Below, one piece after another: positions 1-11,430 of a DNA stretch of 64,000 nucleotides. Origin of the DNA: Prorocentrum cordatum. Taxonomy: Eukaryota > Sar > Dinophyceae > Prorocentrales > Prorocentraceae. The notes beneath the pieces were generated by a model that saw only the letters and a program-made list of their open reading frames with translations, did not search any database and was not told where the DNA came from. Within the stretch, counting starts at the first letter, position 1; each line of letters starts with the position of its first letter. The stretch is taken from positions 428,501-492,500 of the forward strand of contig CAUYUJ010000725.1 of NCBI GenBank assembly GCA_963575745.1. Direction: 5' to 3'. Made by a program: the position numbers and the translations under genes.

Positions 1-23
1 CCAAGTCAGATGGCCACCGAGCT

Positions 24-980
24 GTGCAACCCGACAAGATGGACCTCATTCTTACCTTTCTGCAGGGCCTCTCCAAGCAGGTTGCCGCTTCGGCAACAGA
101 CCTCGGTAATCTCAAGACGCAGATGGAGGCCACGCAACATCGTTGTGATCACTTGACAGCTCAGATGCAGAATCTGGGAAATGATTTTCAATCGAGACTT
201 TGCCAACTGGAAGGTGAAACTGATGCCGCTTTTACTGACGTGGACACTCAGATGGAGAGGTTGAGAGCCCAAGCCTGCGCTATGGACAGCACGCCGACAC
301 CCTTCGCAGCGTGTGACACATATTCGATTGTTCCTTCGAATGTTAAGGCCAACATTTCGGACATCGAAGTTCGCTTGAATTAAATGACACGCTCTGGGCC
401 TGTACCTCGTCAGAATACCCATGATGTTTCCAGCTCTGATCATAATCGGGACAGTACGACTAAATTGATCGTTTGGGGTTTTCTTCGTCGCATGCTTGCC
501 AGTACGCTGAAGGCCGCTGGCGAGGCCACTCGGGAGAAGTACTCTCCGGCAGACAAACATAAGCACGTCACGGTCAAGGTTTTCGACTTAACTCTCAAAG
601 TCTGTTTGCATGTTGAGCCTGCCACTGCTGCCAGTAACTTCCTGCTCTTGTGCGAGGCGGACGGATCTTTTGAACTCCCTGACCCTACCCTCTCTCGGAC
701 ACCCCTCGGGAGCTTCGGATTCGCAGGGGTGTCGACAGCAAACGCCGTCAATCGTTCCCCAGTGTGGGCCAGGTAAGGGCTGCGATGACGGTTCTGCTCA
801 AACCAAGGGGCTACAGTGTCAACAGTAATGGGTTGGGCGGATGCGTTATATGCTTTGAGGAAACCTGTTCGATAGAATTTGATATGGACAACACCGCGCT
901 TGTGGAGTCCGGCATCAATCAGCATTGCGATGTGTTCCGCGAGGCGGCAGCCACGCCATTGAATCAGCCTTTTCGACGCT
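24..980 (+). pseudogene. LINE ORF1-like protein, decayed
   Basis: The first frame (24-383) gives about 119 residues rich in heptad-like Leu/Gln/Glu spacing (LKTQMEATQ, LTAQMQNLG), as in the coiled-coil N-terminus of dinoflagellate LINE ORF1 proteins. After a stop, 384-776 and then 764-982 continue with segments that fit the next part of the same ORF1 family (TTKLIVWGFLRRMLA, ATAASNFLLLCEADG, GLGGCVICFEE). The product would be an RNA-binding or chaperone-like partner of the RT. The frame changes at least twice and stops interrupt it, so it is a fossil. Left edge unknown because the window begins here. Family call rests on remembered motif patterns; the coiled-coil look is visible directly. Confidence 0.5.
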
Positions 981-3740
981 GAAGGCTGCAGCCCGACGCT
1001 GCGTTCTTCCTTCTTCTTTTCGTTTGCTGGTCTTTCTCATGGTTCATGTGTTCCTGTTGACCTTGGTGGTGGTAGTTGCTCCTCTCCTCGCTCTTCTCGC
1101 ATGTTGCGCCTCTCTCTGCGTGCTGCTGGAACACTCAGGGCCTTTTTGCAAGCGTTCGCAGCTCATCGTGGCGTTCGTTTGGGCGCCAGATACAGGTCGT
1201 TCCTCCTCTCCCTAGCTCGCAGGTTCCACACTCTCTGCGGTCAAGAATCTCATGTCTTTCCCATTCCGAGGTGATTGCGGGACGGGCTCGTCAGACTTCG
1301 TGCTTTGGCCCCATCAGGAAACCTGGCGGCTTTCAATGCGCACCATCCTGATACGAGTGGCACAGCCACCACCTACTCTATTGCGTTGCTGCAGACTCGG
1401 GGCGTAGAGCTATGGGCGATTTCAATTCTGCTGTGGAGGAGGAAGGGAGGATGAAGGCCTTGCTACCAGGAGAGAACTTCGGGACGCTGTCACAGTGAGC
1501 TCGTCGTGCCTTGACCGCATATACTCTAGCTTGCCGCCTGCTGTCTTGAGGGGTATGGATGCTAGCAGTGGCGTGGTGGGCCCGTCTCGCCGCGCATGCC
1601 GAGCGATCGCATTCTTGTCTTTGCCATCCTCTCGCCTTTCGTCCCGTTCCAAAGAGCCCCCCACCACCCCTAAGCACTTCGGTTGTCACCCTGGGGTCTC
1701 CAGCAAGCTTGAGCAATATATTGAAAACTCGCATGTTTCAGGACTGTCGGTGCGGGGGCGCCCCGAGTCTGTCAAGTCCCTCATGTTTGCGGCTTCGCAG
1801 CATGTGCGCAATCAGATTTCGCGAGTGCTTGCCGACACCATGGGACTTGAAAATTATTGGGCGACGCACGCTCTCCGAGGGGGGCGGTTTGGGATGGCGT
1901 GGGCGGCGATGAGATTGCTGGGCACTTCTAGGAACTGCCCGAAGCCCTTTCCGATGGACTGGCAGTTTTCTTACATGCAGCTTCATGAGTGCATCTGAGG
2001 CCGTGGTCATATCATGCCTGGGCCCGACGGCTTCCCGCATGGGGCTCGGAAAGCCCCCCCCCCCACACCAGTTGCGCGAGCCCGATTTGACGCGTACCTC
2101 TGCTTCTTCTCTTGCGAGGCGGGGCAGGTTCCGTCATCGACGCGCCGCAGTTTCATGGGCAGGTGCCATGGCGATTACGCTTGCCGAAAACACTTCGAAA
2201 CTAGTCCCCGCCGACCAGAAATGCATGGAGGCCCGTGACTTGATTGCGAACAATGTTGATGCGGAGGCATGGGCGCTGGAGCAGCGCGTTCTCGCGAACG
2301 AGCACGTTTGCTTTCTTATGACGGATTTCCGTGCTGCCTTCCCGTCTCCGGCGATCCCTTGGCTGCCATTTGTGCTGCGGGGGATGGGCCTGCACGGCGC
2401 CTTGTTCTCTTTTTTCCCCCCCCTGCTTTTGCGGGGGACAAGCTGCTACTATTCTTTTGGGCGGGCGGAGGCATGGAATTATTCAGAGATGTCCGTCCAG
2501 CATGCTCTCGTTTGCTTTTGCTGCTGACCCGCTGTTGCGGTGGACTAAGAGTCGGATGGCGGACCGCATTGATCGCACTCTTCGCTCAAGCCGACGATCA
2601 ACACACTTCGCATGGTGGAACCTGTGGCTGGCCCCCGACTGACTCCCAGGAAATGCGTGATCTTTCTCGCTCGCAACCTCGACCTCCAGTCGATGAGGGA
2701 TTCGGTCGCTGCTCTCCGTATCGACTCAGAAGATGCAAGTGGCCAGAAATTCGAAGTTGTTTCTGGTGTGTATCGGGCCTGAGTCTCATCTCGATCGCGT
2801 GGGCATTGCGAGACATTGTGGGTTTGGGTTTATGCGGTCTGTTGTTGCGTTCAGGGTGATGTGTGTTTCGGTCATATTTTTTTGTCCTCCAGGTTTTCCG
2901 GGTGTCCGGCGAGTTCTTGCGGTGCTTTCGGGAATCTGTGGTGCGTTTTGCGGTTGGCCTTCGCAGCGCGTTTTCATACTCCGTGTGCGCACAGTTGAAG
3001 CAATTTGTTGTTTCCCGTCGATTTCCAAACGCTATCATGCCCAGCTCGTGCTACCTTCCTGCGTTACATGATCAGTAATAAGGGGTTTGGGGTGGTCATC
3101 GAAGACTTTCCAATGTGGTCGGGATGGTGGAAGGATAATTTTCTCTGATCCATTGGCGATATTCACGCCTGGTTTGACTGCGTTTCGCGTACAGTTGAGT
3201 GCACCGCTGGCAAGCTGCAAGGTCGTTTGTATGACTACCTTGTGACTGTTTGGCACAAAGCTGGGAATCCGAGGAGTACTCTTTGCCCGAAGGGTGCAGA
3301 CTTGGTTCCCGGAAGCTCCTCAGAAACATTTTGATCGTTTCTTCCTGAACGGCTTCGTCGTGATCCCAAAAACTCAACCGTCCATGCTTGTGGGGATCCT
3401 GAAATTCTTCTGTCGTGGATTGTGCACGTCTCGTCGCTGTAAGCTCGATCGAGGCTCGTCTCAGGGTCACTGCTCGCCGTCACAGGCATGTTGCCAGCGC
3501 CTGGCGTCGTCAGGCTGTTGTTTTTGTTCGCCTCCCCCTCCTCCTCCGCCGTTTCTCCAGTGTTGAGTGTGCGCGCTGCTCCTGGAAGTTGGCCCTTCGC
3601 CCGTGCCCGAGCCAGCCAGGACCGTTCGAGGGGCCGCTGGGTGAACGTCGGCGACCCATCCATTTTGGGCGCATCACACCACAGTGGTGTAGGCGAAAAA
3701 ACGAGCTTGCACTTCAACGTGCATGACGTTTCGTTTGCCT
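981..3740 (+). pseudogene. LINE endonuclease / reverse transcriptase, decayed
   Basis: Continues the element starting at 24. SSSCLDRIYSSLPP (about 1497-1540) fits the end of an APE-type endonuclease domain. PGPDGFPHGARKA (about 2016) fits the start of an RT domain, LMTDFRAAFPSPAIPWL (about 2316-2366) fits RT motif A with its Asp, and FAADPLLRWTKSRMAD (about 2515-2560) follows motif B. AGPRLTPRKCVIF (about 2628) fits the region after the YxDD box, and FGVVIEDFPMWSGWW (about 3085) lies in the C-terminal part. The segments lie in different frames with many stops, so no protein can be made. A (TA)n tract follows at 3778. Strand and order are consistent from ORF1 onward. Confidence 0.6.
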
Positions 3741-3775
3741 AGACGTTCACGGGGGATTTGGCGCTCAGGGCATTA

Positions 3776-3777
<2 letters not shown>

Positions 3778-3813
<36 letters not shown>
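3778..3813. repeat. (TA)n microsatellite
   Basis: Pure TA dinucleotide run of about 18 units, immediately 3' of LINE relic A. Dinoflagellate LINE insertions may end near simple repeats, but causality is inference. Confidence 0.95.
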
Positions 3814-3816
<3 letters not shown>

Positions 3817-5754
3817 ACCGAGACAACCCCGCACGACGCCAGGAGCCCCTAGGGTAGACCGATAATTCGGGTCACCAGGACCATCTCCTGATTCAACATC
3901 CTTCTCCAATTGCCTCTTACTGTCCTCCGTTGTCTTCGTCGTCATCGTCCTCCGCATTCCTCCTCGTACTCGCCGTCATTATCTTCGTCCTCGTCGTTGT
4001 GCTTATCCTCCTCCTTGGTGTCCTCATGTTCCTCCTCGCTGTCCTCACGTTCTCCACGTCGTCCTCGTCATCGCCTCCTCGTCGCCCTCGCCTGCCCTAT
4101 TTTTCTTCTTCGCCCAATACGCCCATTGGACTACAGCTGCGTTTACCGTTCTGGTCCGATCACGTGCAGATTCGGAATGCGCACATCGCCTCGCAAGTGT
4201 GGAACAATGTGCAGCTCAAGACGTTGTATGCTCGATGATCCAACGGTACAAGATACACGCGGCTGTAGTCCGAGCCTCAGGCAATTAACGGGGAGTACGA
4301 CAACACCCTCTTCTTGTCCAAAGGGAAAGCAGAGGGCACCAGCATTGCTTCATTGCTGCTGCTACCTCTTGGGGGGGCAGAGCAGAGGCTGCGATAAGCG
4401 TCCCAGCCTCCCTTCGTCTCCACAGTCGTTCTCCCAGCTTGTCTTGCATGTGATCTGTGCGTGTTGATCGCTGTTTCCCCCTTCTGTCGTGTTCCGAGTT
4501 CCTCAGAGCCCCGCGCTTCTACTTTTCGTTGCAACTTGCCCACCAGTCGTCGATTGTCGCCTACCAGTCGCACTGTAACCAACTGCCTCTGAGTATAACA
4601 CCAGGGAGATAATACAGTTCCGGCGCTCGAATCAACGATTTCTCTTGGCATGTCGTATGTGGGGTAGTGAGACGGCGACGACGAGGATTTTTCAGATTTT
4701 TGTTGTCGCCACTCGCCAGGAAGCCTCTCTTGCGAACAGTGGTGAGAATCTGCTACAGCCCTGCCACACGTCCGTGACTTGGTAAAGCTGAAATGGTGAG
4801 AATCTCAGATATCACTGTCACACGTTCGTGATGGTGCTGCTGCTCAACATGAGAAGACAGCAACTTCGATTCGTACCCCCCCCGGGATAATGAAGTTCGG
4901 CCTTTCCGCCCCTCTTCCCCGACCAATTGTCTTGGGGGGAAGGTGGTGGGTATCTTGGGTACTCGGTTATATGTTGCTGTTCCGAGCAGGGGGAGCCCGA
5001 TCAGCCAAGTATCTATGTGTACACTTGCGGCTGATCTACTTGGCTTGATCATGGGGGTCGAGATGATGAGGCCAGTGGATGTGGTACGGAAGTTCACGGC
5101 TGAGGACTCTGAAGGGCAAGCGGTGTTTGATCGATGGTCGCATAGTTGGTCAATGGTCAGTTTGTCGTTTGTTATTACACCTTGTGTTCTGATAAAAACA
5201 TGTTGCAAGGAAAGGCGTTTCAAGTTTATCAGATGGTAGTATATGAAATAAAAAGCTTGTAGGCATGCTACAGCTAGCGGCGAATAACCCCCCGATCGTT
5301 TTGGCTCGGTGATTGTAGAGTTGGTTTCAATGAAGTTGGCTCAGTTTTCTAATCGCCCAGCTCACGTTCATCCTGGCGCGCGCAATGTTGGCCCAACGTT
5401 TGTTCAGAGTTTTGCTTGAAAGCGGGACCTGGCTTCTGAACAAATGCTAGTGCTCGCGTCCGCACATACTTGAATATGTACGCGTATTTATGTTCATTCG
5501 CATTCGCATTTGAATGCGTACATGACTGCACGCGTGTTTCCATGCCAGTGCATTAAAGCAGGGCGCGACGAGACATGCAGTAAGATAGCATAGGAGGGAG
5601 TTCGGAGGGAGTTGTACGATAACTGAATCAATGCATGCAACGTCATGTACCCTGAAGCTTTGCAGCGCATTGCAATGTAGTATGAACTCTGGCACAAAAC
5701 GCCAACCACACGAAAAAAACCAAAGGAGCTTCATCCGCCTTCAAAACGCCCAAG
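3814..5754. other. No gene recognised; low-complexity stretch
   Basis: 3920-4120 is TCG/TCC-rich and would encode poly-Ser in one frame and nothing meaningful in others. 4743-4845 contains an imperfect duplication of a block beginning GGTGAGAATCT and ending CACACGTYCGTGA. 4943-5239 is open for about 98 codons but resembles nothing I know. 5480-5530 has short GCATTCG-type repeats. I see no supported gene. Confidence 0.5.
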
Positions 5755-5762
5755 ATGAGCTT

Positions 5763-5783
5763 CCGTAGCCATTTGGGCTCAAG
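5763..5783 (+). other. Relic of the dinoflagellate spliced leader (DinoSL)
   Basis: The stretch beginning CCGTAGCCATTTGGG and ending GCTCAAG matches the conserved DinoSL at 20 of 21 positions (one T to G). It lies 73 nt before the first plausible ATG of the channel pseudogene (5857). A leader encoded in genomic DNA next to a coding copy is the known signature of a retro-inserted, trans-spliced mRNA. The upstream ATG at 5755 would place the leader inside the coding region, so I reject it as the ancestral start. Confidence 0.85.
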
Positions 5784-6405
5784 CACCAGCGCGGCTATCC
5801 CTGCACCCTCGAGCCCCGCCGAGCCCTGCGCTTTCTTGCGTCGCCGCGCGGCCTACATGCAGTTCCGCCCGAGCTCCTACGGCCCTGATGGAGGACAGGG
5901 CCTCACCGACGACGAGATCGGAAGCAGCACCGTGGAGACCGCTCGGCTCCTGCGCCTGATCTTCAAAACCCAGTCCGAGCACCAGCGCGAGCTGCTGGAA
6001 AGGATGGACGGGCTGGAGAGACGTCTGGAGGGCGGCCGCAGCAGGTTGGCGACCACGGACCAGGGGGTGCCAGCGAGCGCTGGGGACGGCAAGACCGAGT
6101 TCGTCCAGGCGACCACCTCCACAGAGCCGGAAAGGCCCACGCCGGCGAGCGAGTCCATGCAGCAGTTGGCACAGACAGATTCGGCCCGCAAGCGCCGTTC
6201 AGGAAAAGTTGGGGCAGGGTGAGCTCAGCGCAACAATCGGCAGGCTCCACGGACGCCCCTGACGCTAGGTTTGGGGGGTCGAAGGCAAGCCACGCCAGTT
6301 TATTGTTGCAGCGTCAGGATGCCATAGCCGACCTCTTCACAATAGGACCAATTCGTGACGGCTGTCGTGCTCTTCTGGCACGCCCGATGTTCGACGTCGC
6401 CTTCG

Positions 6406-6419
6406 GCATGGTGATTTTG
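6406..6419 (+). repeat. Target-site duplication, left copy (14 bp)
   Basis: GCATGGTGATTTTG, identical to 7886-7899. It sits inside the codons for GMVIL of channel segment S1 and marks the left junction of the inserted LINE. Confidence 0.85.
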
Positions 6420-7885
6420 GCCGCCTGCGGTTACGTTTACTGCTGTGGCGGCTTGGAGAGTCCCCAGGTACTGCAGCGTCAACTCCTCTTTGGCGCCACC
6501 GATTTGGCCTACCCGAGGGTTTCCTCAAGGCGATTCGGTGGCCCCTGCTACCATGACCGCGGCCTTGGTGCCGTGGCAACCGCCAGTTGGTTACGCTTTA
6601 ATGGACGATAGGTCCCTCACGTCTTCCTCTTGCCCAAAATTAACCAGGGACTTGGACTGTACCCAACGCTTTGACACCGATGTCGGTTTCAAGGAGAACG
6701 TGCGGAAACGTCGGTTGTGGGCTCGCTCGGACCAACCCCCTACGGCAGTGGAGCACCTAGGGATCGTGGCGACTCCAGCGGATGCGTCTACCCCTATCCA
6801 GCTGAGAGGAGGCTGGGACAAGCTTCATACAGCGACCCGTGTGCCTGGGACAGTCCCTGGAGGTGCGGAGATCCGTGCTCGGCTCGCTGTTGCTTACATT
6901 CGCCCGCTTTGGCTGTGGGTTTGCCCCCTTATGGCGCCGCCTCCTGTCTCGACCTGCAGAGCTCTGTACAGGTCGATCACCAGATACACCAACCGCTGGT
7001 GGTGCTATGGGCGCGGGTGGGCACAGCACGTACACCTACACCCTCGCCTGTCGGTATCATTGCAGGCCTTCAGAGTCATCTCCCAGGGGCGCCTCGTGTG
7101 GTCGACATTCTTGGAGAATGCGATGATCATGCATGCCCGGGTGGGGCCTTCGCTTTGTTGCCTATGCCGATCGCCGTGGTTGCTGTCTCGAGGTGTGCGA
7201 CACTGACGATCACCGAGTGGTTCGGGCGCTGCAGGGTATTGTGGATGGCCAGATGAGGTTTTGGACCCACAGACCCGACCACCCACGCCATGTGAAGGTC
7301 GAGCACTTGCTGCGCTGCATGGCAAGGATCCGATGTTTGGCCGAAGTCAATGACAAACGTTTCGACGCTGACGAGATCCCGGACGTGGATGTGGATGCAG
7401 AGTCGAACCTCGTGCACAAGCGAGTCTTCAAGCGTCTGGGAGAGGATGGTCGCAAGCCGGTGCGGATCTTTCTTGCTGGAGCTGTGTCCTCCGAGACGCG
7501 CCGCTGCTCGGGGAAGGCGCGCCGCCAGTGTGGGGCAGCGTCTCCCTCGTTTCGCCTCTTACTGGGCCCAGCATATCACTTCTCGCGAGCTGGCATTGCC
7601 GGAAGATATGGATTACACCTCAACTGGTGGTCTACGGCGCCGAGGGTTCTCAGTAAGTCGGGGTGGGTCTGCTACTCCGACTCCCAGAGCCCCGCCGAAC
7701 ATGCGACCAAGCTGATTGTTGCCGTCGAGATGGCGCTGGTCGTTCTGGGCACCGACATGGCTGATACGCTACATCCTCTTGACCACGAAATTTCTCAGGA
7801 GGTTCGTGATGCTGGGGCTTGATTTCAGTTCCCGAGTGAAGATACTCCAGAGCTCGGGTATGTCACGTTAACCATCTTTTTCTCC
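6420..7885 (+). mobile_element. 5'-truncated LINE (relic B) inserted in the channel pseudogene
   Basis: About 1.47 kb. It enters an RT domain close to motif B: FPQGDSVAPATM (about 6517) is followed by YALMDDRSL, the catalytic motif C region with Asp-Asp (about 6594-6620), then EHLGIVATPAD and a long C-terminal region. From about 7133 the frame shifts to one ending at 7822 (RMGKARIRCLAEV-type segment near 7315, then LIVAVEMALVVLGTDM near 7714). All upstream RT motifs and ORF1 are missing, as expected of target-primed insertion with 5' truncation. A 14-bp duplication of channel sequence flanks it. No poly-A tail is seen at the right edge, which ends with a pyrimidine-rich stretch. Confidence 0.85.
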
Positions 7886-7899
7886 GCATGGTGATTTTG
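7886..7899 (+). repeat. Target-site duplication, right copy (14 bp)
   Basis: GCATGGTGATTTTG, identical to 6406-6419. Removing everything from 6420 to 7899 restores an uninterrupted S1 reading frame, which confirms the junctions. Confidence 0.85.
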
Positions 7900-9259
7900 C
7901 TCAATGCCGTCCTCATTGGCACCGAGCTGACAGCGCATCCAGATGAGCAGCGTGGAGGAGGTCCAAAGGCGCGGTTGGTGTTTGAGGTCCAGGAGCATAT
8001 TTTCACAACTATGCGTTGAAGCTCGCGTGCCGCTTCTTCGCTTTCGGAGCGCCGTGTTTGTAGGACCACTGGGCGCAGTTTAATGTATCCTTGGTCGTGG
8101 TTGGTATAACTGGCGCGTGGCTATTGCCTCTGGTCATTCTCATCGCCAGGGACTCTACGCAGGGGGTTATTCAGTTGGTGATGTCCTTGCGCTTCTTCCG
8201 GTTGGCCCGCGTCGCCCGTGCTCTCCGCTCGGTCGTGCAATTCCGGGTCTTTTGGATGCTAGCCGTTGGGATCTTGAATGCGTTTTTTCTGTCTTCCGCA
8301 TGACAATGTTTATTCTCTCTTGCATAGGCGTGGACGCGTGGACGCCTTTTGTTCGCAGTCCAGAAAGGGAGTCGCGGGGCAATAGGAGCGACGAACTTGT
8401 TCGACAGCACTGGGCCTCCATCCCGATGATCATCTTGACTTTGGTACAGTTTATGACGTTCGACAGCATCGGGGCCATATACATGCCGATGTTCGAGGAT
8501 AACGTCTGGCTCATGCTTGATTGTGGGACCTTCTCTCCTGGTTGGTGCAGTATTCCTCGTGAACATGGTGACGGCAGTTGTCCTCCGGAGTTTCTTAGAC
8601 TCCGTGCAGCGCGACAAGCAAACGCGTCAATTGTGGAACGGGCAGCGCACGCGGCAGTTGATGCCGGCGTTGGTGAGCACTTTCGAACAGATGGGTGAAG
8701 ATATGGGCGGGAAGATTACGTTTGCCGAGCTGGCTGTTGCCCCCGCGAAGGTGAAGGAGGAGCTGGAGAATCTGCGATCCGCGGACTCGCTCGCAGACGT
8801 TTTTGAAGCTCTGGACGCGGACAGTTCCATTGAGAAAGAGAGAGAAGAGTCCTTCGAGGGCGCGCGGCGGCTGATCTACGGCAACGAGAAACTCGACTTG
8901 GTACTCTTGTTATCGATGATGAGATCCGTGCGGGATGACATCAAGCGTACGATTGGCCACCTCGAGGAGACTGCCACCTTGCAGGCGGACGGGAAGGGGT
9001 ACGCCTCGGGCCGAAGTAGTCGGCGACGAATTTCGGACTGCATCGCAGATCTATTCGACGGTGTCAGCGCGTGCGAGGGTGTCCCCACTCATCGCCAAGT
9101 TTCAGACGTGGATCCGGATACCTGGGACAAGTATGGTTCACGATGCCGATTTTGAGACGTTACCTTGCCACTTGCTCCTTGCGTGAATTTTCCTTGGCAA
9201 TGTTTTTTTGGTTTTCTCACGCTCCGTCCTGATTTACCTTTCCTCTTGGTCCCACATAT

Positions 9260-9420
9260 GATTTGTGACCACTTCCCAGACCCTCCTTGCTATGACTTTT
9301 GATTGTTGAGCGACCTTTGCTGACCGATGCCGTTTTGCTTTCCGACTGGCTAAAATGGGCTGAAGAGATTTGTAGGTGACGTCCGCACCCTGTCAGCGAA
9401 GCGATTATTGCCCACGAAAA
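9260..9420 (+). repeat. Dispersed repeat family R1, copy 1
   Basis: Shares blocks with 14280-14520 and 14575-14760: CTTTTGATTGTT then GCGAC, TTTTGCTTTCCGAC, and GGGCTGAAGAGATTT followed by AGGTGACGTCCGC. Copy 1 lacks the middle block (GGAAGTCTTCCGCGGATC) seen in the other two. No coding potential; function unknown. Confidence 0.6.
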
Positions 9421-10200
9421 CCCAGGAGCAGGTCGCTCGTGCCCCCCCTCCATTCAACCTTCCAGATTATTATTGCCATTATTTCTAATTGAATCGCTTC
9501 GCTTATTCCGCCGACCCACGCTGCGCACCTTGGAGGCCCCCCGGGGCTTCCCGGGGGCCACTTCGGGCGCAAGGCTCGAACTGTTGGTCCGCATTCCCCC
9601 TTTATTGGGCCCGTCTTGGAGCTGTTTTGGGGCTCTCTTTGGCGTCTCTTGTGCTGCTTCGGCGTCGTATTGAGATGTTCTGGAACTTTCTCAGGGGCCT
9701 CCTGGGCCGGATTGGGGTGGTATTGGGGGCCTTTGGGGCCGTCTTGGAGCTTCGGGCGCTCGAAAAGCCGATAGCGAAAAACCTGCGCGCACGTGACTAC
9801 GCATGCCTGCGCTTTCCGTTACATGCATTTCCTGTGGATCCGGGCGGTCGCCCCATTTTGCCACGAAGCAATTTACAAACATGCAATGACCCGAAAGATC
9901 ACGATGCGGTTTGGACATGAATTTCTACATCCCAGACCCTTGACGAGCGCGTGGCCGACACGCGCCAGTTGTAGTTGTGCTTTTCTCGCCTGCGCGTGGG
10001 GGCCTATGGGGGGAGAGTCTCGCGCGCCTTGATGGCCCAAAAGGGGTCGGCGGACTCCGCGATTGCCCCACAAACCCGTGGCTATCTTTCAGAAGGCCTG
10101 ACACCACGCGCTAAGGGTGGCATGCGCTTGGGGCACTTCTCCTTTGGTAAATTCGGGCTTGTGGATTCGTGCGAAGCCTACTGGCAATGATTGCGGAGTC
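9421..10200. other. No gene recognised
   Basis: Contains a short palindrome at about 9534-9558 (GGCCCCC / GGGGGCC arms) and a run of CTTGG/GGGGCC quasi-repeats (9560-9780) of the kind seen again at 35.3, 40.1 and 40.6 kb. Open frames here show no recognisable protein features. Confidence 0.5.
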
Positions 10201-10202
10201 GG

Positions 10203-10244
10203 CTAGAACCTAAGCGCGCGCGTCGCGCGCGCGCGTGGTTCTAG
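10203..10244. repeat. 42-bp palindromic element P42, copy 1
   Basis: Outer arms CTAGAACC and GGTTCTAG are perfect inverted repeats enclosing an alternating CG core. A second copy of the same length lies at 15157-15198. Followed directly by a TATG microsatellite. Confidence 0.75.
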
Positions 10245-10247
10245 TAG

Positions 10248-10306
10248 GTGTGTGTATGTATGTATGTATGTATGTATGTATGTACGTATGTATGTATGTA
10301 TATACA
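10248..10306. repeat. (TATG)n microsatellite
   Basis: Tetranucleotide run with one C interruption (GTACGTATG), directly 3' of the first P42 copy. Confidence 0.9.
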
Positions 10307-10379
10307 CCTATGCATATGTAACTGGGGTTCGAGGTCCCAGGGGGGCCCAGCCCCATTTCTCCATTGCGGCACGGGTGCT

Positions 10380-10620
10380 ACAAGACCCCCCATTCCCGGT
10401 CCAAGACGACCTGGATGGCATCCAAGACGGCCAAGATGGCCAAGAACAGCTTCATATTAGATGCTCCCAAGTCCGCTAAGATGGCTTCAGGAAAGCCCAA
10501 GATGACCCCAAGATGCACTGTACACTGCCCAATATGGGGGGGGTCAAGATAGTTCAATATAGCCTCCGAGGCGGCCAAGACGCCTCCAAGACCTCCTTTG
10601 GGACAGCCCGAAGAATCTAA
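10380..10620. repeat. CCAAGA/CTTGG quasi-periodic repeat block 1
   Basis: Words such as GGCCAAGATGGCCAAGA recur every 10-25 bp without fixed phase. Blocks of the same composition, in either orientation, occur at 11040-11260, 14050-14220, 35290-35510, 40010-40290 and 40570-41200. Translated frames are Lys/Arg/Pro-rich and meaningless. Confidence 0.6.
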
Positions 10621-10640
10621 CATCATTTATTCCCCGTGGG

Positions 10641-10706
10641 CGTATATATATATATACATATAATATACACAAACATATGTGTATATATATATGTAACTAT
10701 ATATAC

Positions 10707-10757
<51 letters not shown>

Positions 10758-10790
10758 CACGCGTAAATACATATATTATACACACATGCG
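10641..10790. repeat. (TA)n-rich microsatellite
   Basis: Three TA runs, the longest about 45 bp at 10709-10754, separated by short ACATA-type interruptions. Confidence 0.9.
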
Positions 10791-11039
10791 AGATATCAGC
10801 CCCGGGGGCCCAGGCTGGCTTTCCGCTTGTACATTGAGCTTGTTTTTCGTTAGATCCAGGCAAGTTCATTTGCATGGCGTTCGCCCCCCCTGCTCCCCCG
10901 CGCCCCTCTTCAATCGAATGCGAGCGTGCAGTGCCTTTCGACTTGCGCGACTTCCACACGTCAAATTGTTTTCAGCGTGCTTCAGGCTCAGGCCCCCCCC
11001 CCCCATGCTCATAAATTTGCCCGAATCTAAAAAACAGGC

Positions 11040-11260
11040 TCATTCTTGTCCCCCCCCCTGGGCGGTTCTCCTGAGGCCCCCGACGCTCCCGGACCGCCCG
11101 AGAGCGCCCTAAGAGCGCCCATGATAGCATCCAGACCGCCCAATGATGCCTCCAGGACGCCCCGACAGAGGCCGAAGAGCGCTACGAGACGCCCCAAGAT
11201 GGCGTCGAGAAGACCCAAGAGGCCTCCCAAGAGAGCCCCAGGAGGCCAAAATCGCCCCAT
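11040..11260. repeat. CCAAGA/CTTGG quasi-periodic repeat block 2
   Basis: Same style as block 1, with GCCCCAAGATGGC, AGACCCAAGAGGCC and related words. Followed by a TCC-rich stretch at 11335-11420. Confidence 0.55.
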
Positions 11261-11430
11261 TCCCGTCGAAAACACAATTTTGTCCCAACCATGCTGTGGT
11301 GTTAAATCTTCGTTTTGAAGAGACAGCGCCCCGCGTTCCTCCTCCTTCCTTCCTCCTTCCCCCTTCTCCAGCTCCTCCTCTCCTCCTCCTCCTCCCCCTC
11401 CTCCCTCTTCCCCCGCCTTGCCTCTCCCCT

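Larger units (their letters stand above)
24..3740 (+). mobile_element. Non-LTR retrotransposon (LINE) relic A
   Basis: Groups the two decayed ORFs above into one + strand element of at least 3.7 kb. The 5' end is outside the window and the 3' end is approximate; recognisable coding similarity fades near 3740, just before a (TA)n tract. No target-site duplication could be sought because the left edge is missing. Confidence 0.55.
5763..9155 (+). pseudogene. Voltage-gated cation channel, processed pseudogene
   Basis: Single-domain six-TM channel. The N-terminal cytosolic part (from ATG 5857) holds a short helix, SEHQRELLERMDGLERRLEG. S1 is RPMFDVAFGMVIL, cut at 6419 by a LINE, and resumes as MVILLNAVLIGTELTAH at 7888. 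S2 remnants are HIFTTM and LKLACRFFAFG. S3 is DHWAQFNVSLVVVGITGAW (8064). S4 is SLRFFRLARVARALRSVVQF, with Arg at every third residue. The pore helix reads LTLVQFMTFDSIGAIY (about 8445), S6 is LLVGAVFLVNMVTAVVLRSF (about 8535), and an EF-hand-like tail follows (FEALDADSS). An in-frame TAG before S3, frameshifts near 6215, 8290 and 8515, and the LINE make it non-functional. The family conducts Na+ or Ca2+ across membranes; selectivity of this copy's parent is uncertain. No introns are evident, in line with retro-origin. Confidence 0.85.

Noticed and set aside
3910-4240. Ser-rich protein
   Set aside because: TCG/TCC low-complexity translation without a plausible start or domain.
5755-5762. ATG at 5755 as start of the channel protein
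   Set aside because: The spliced-leader relic begins at 5763, so this ATG lies upstream of the ancestral mRNA 5' end.
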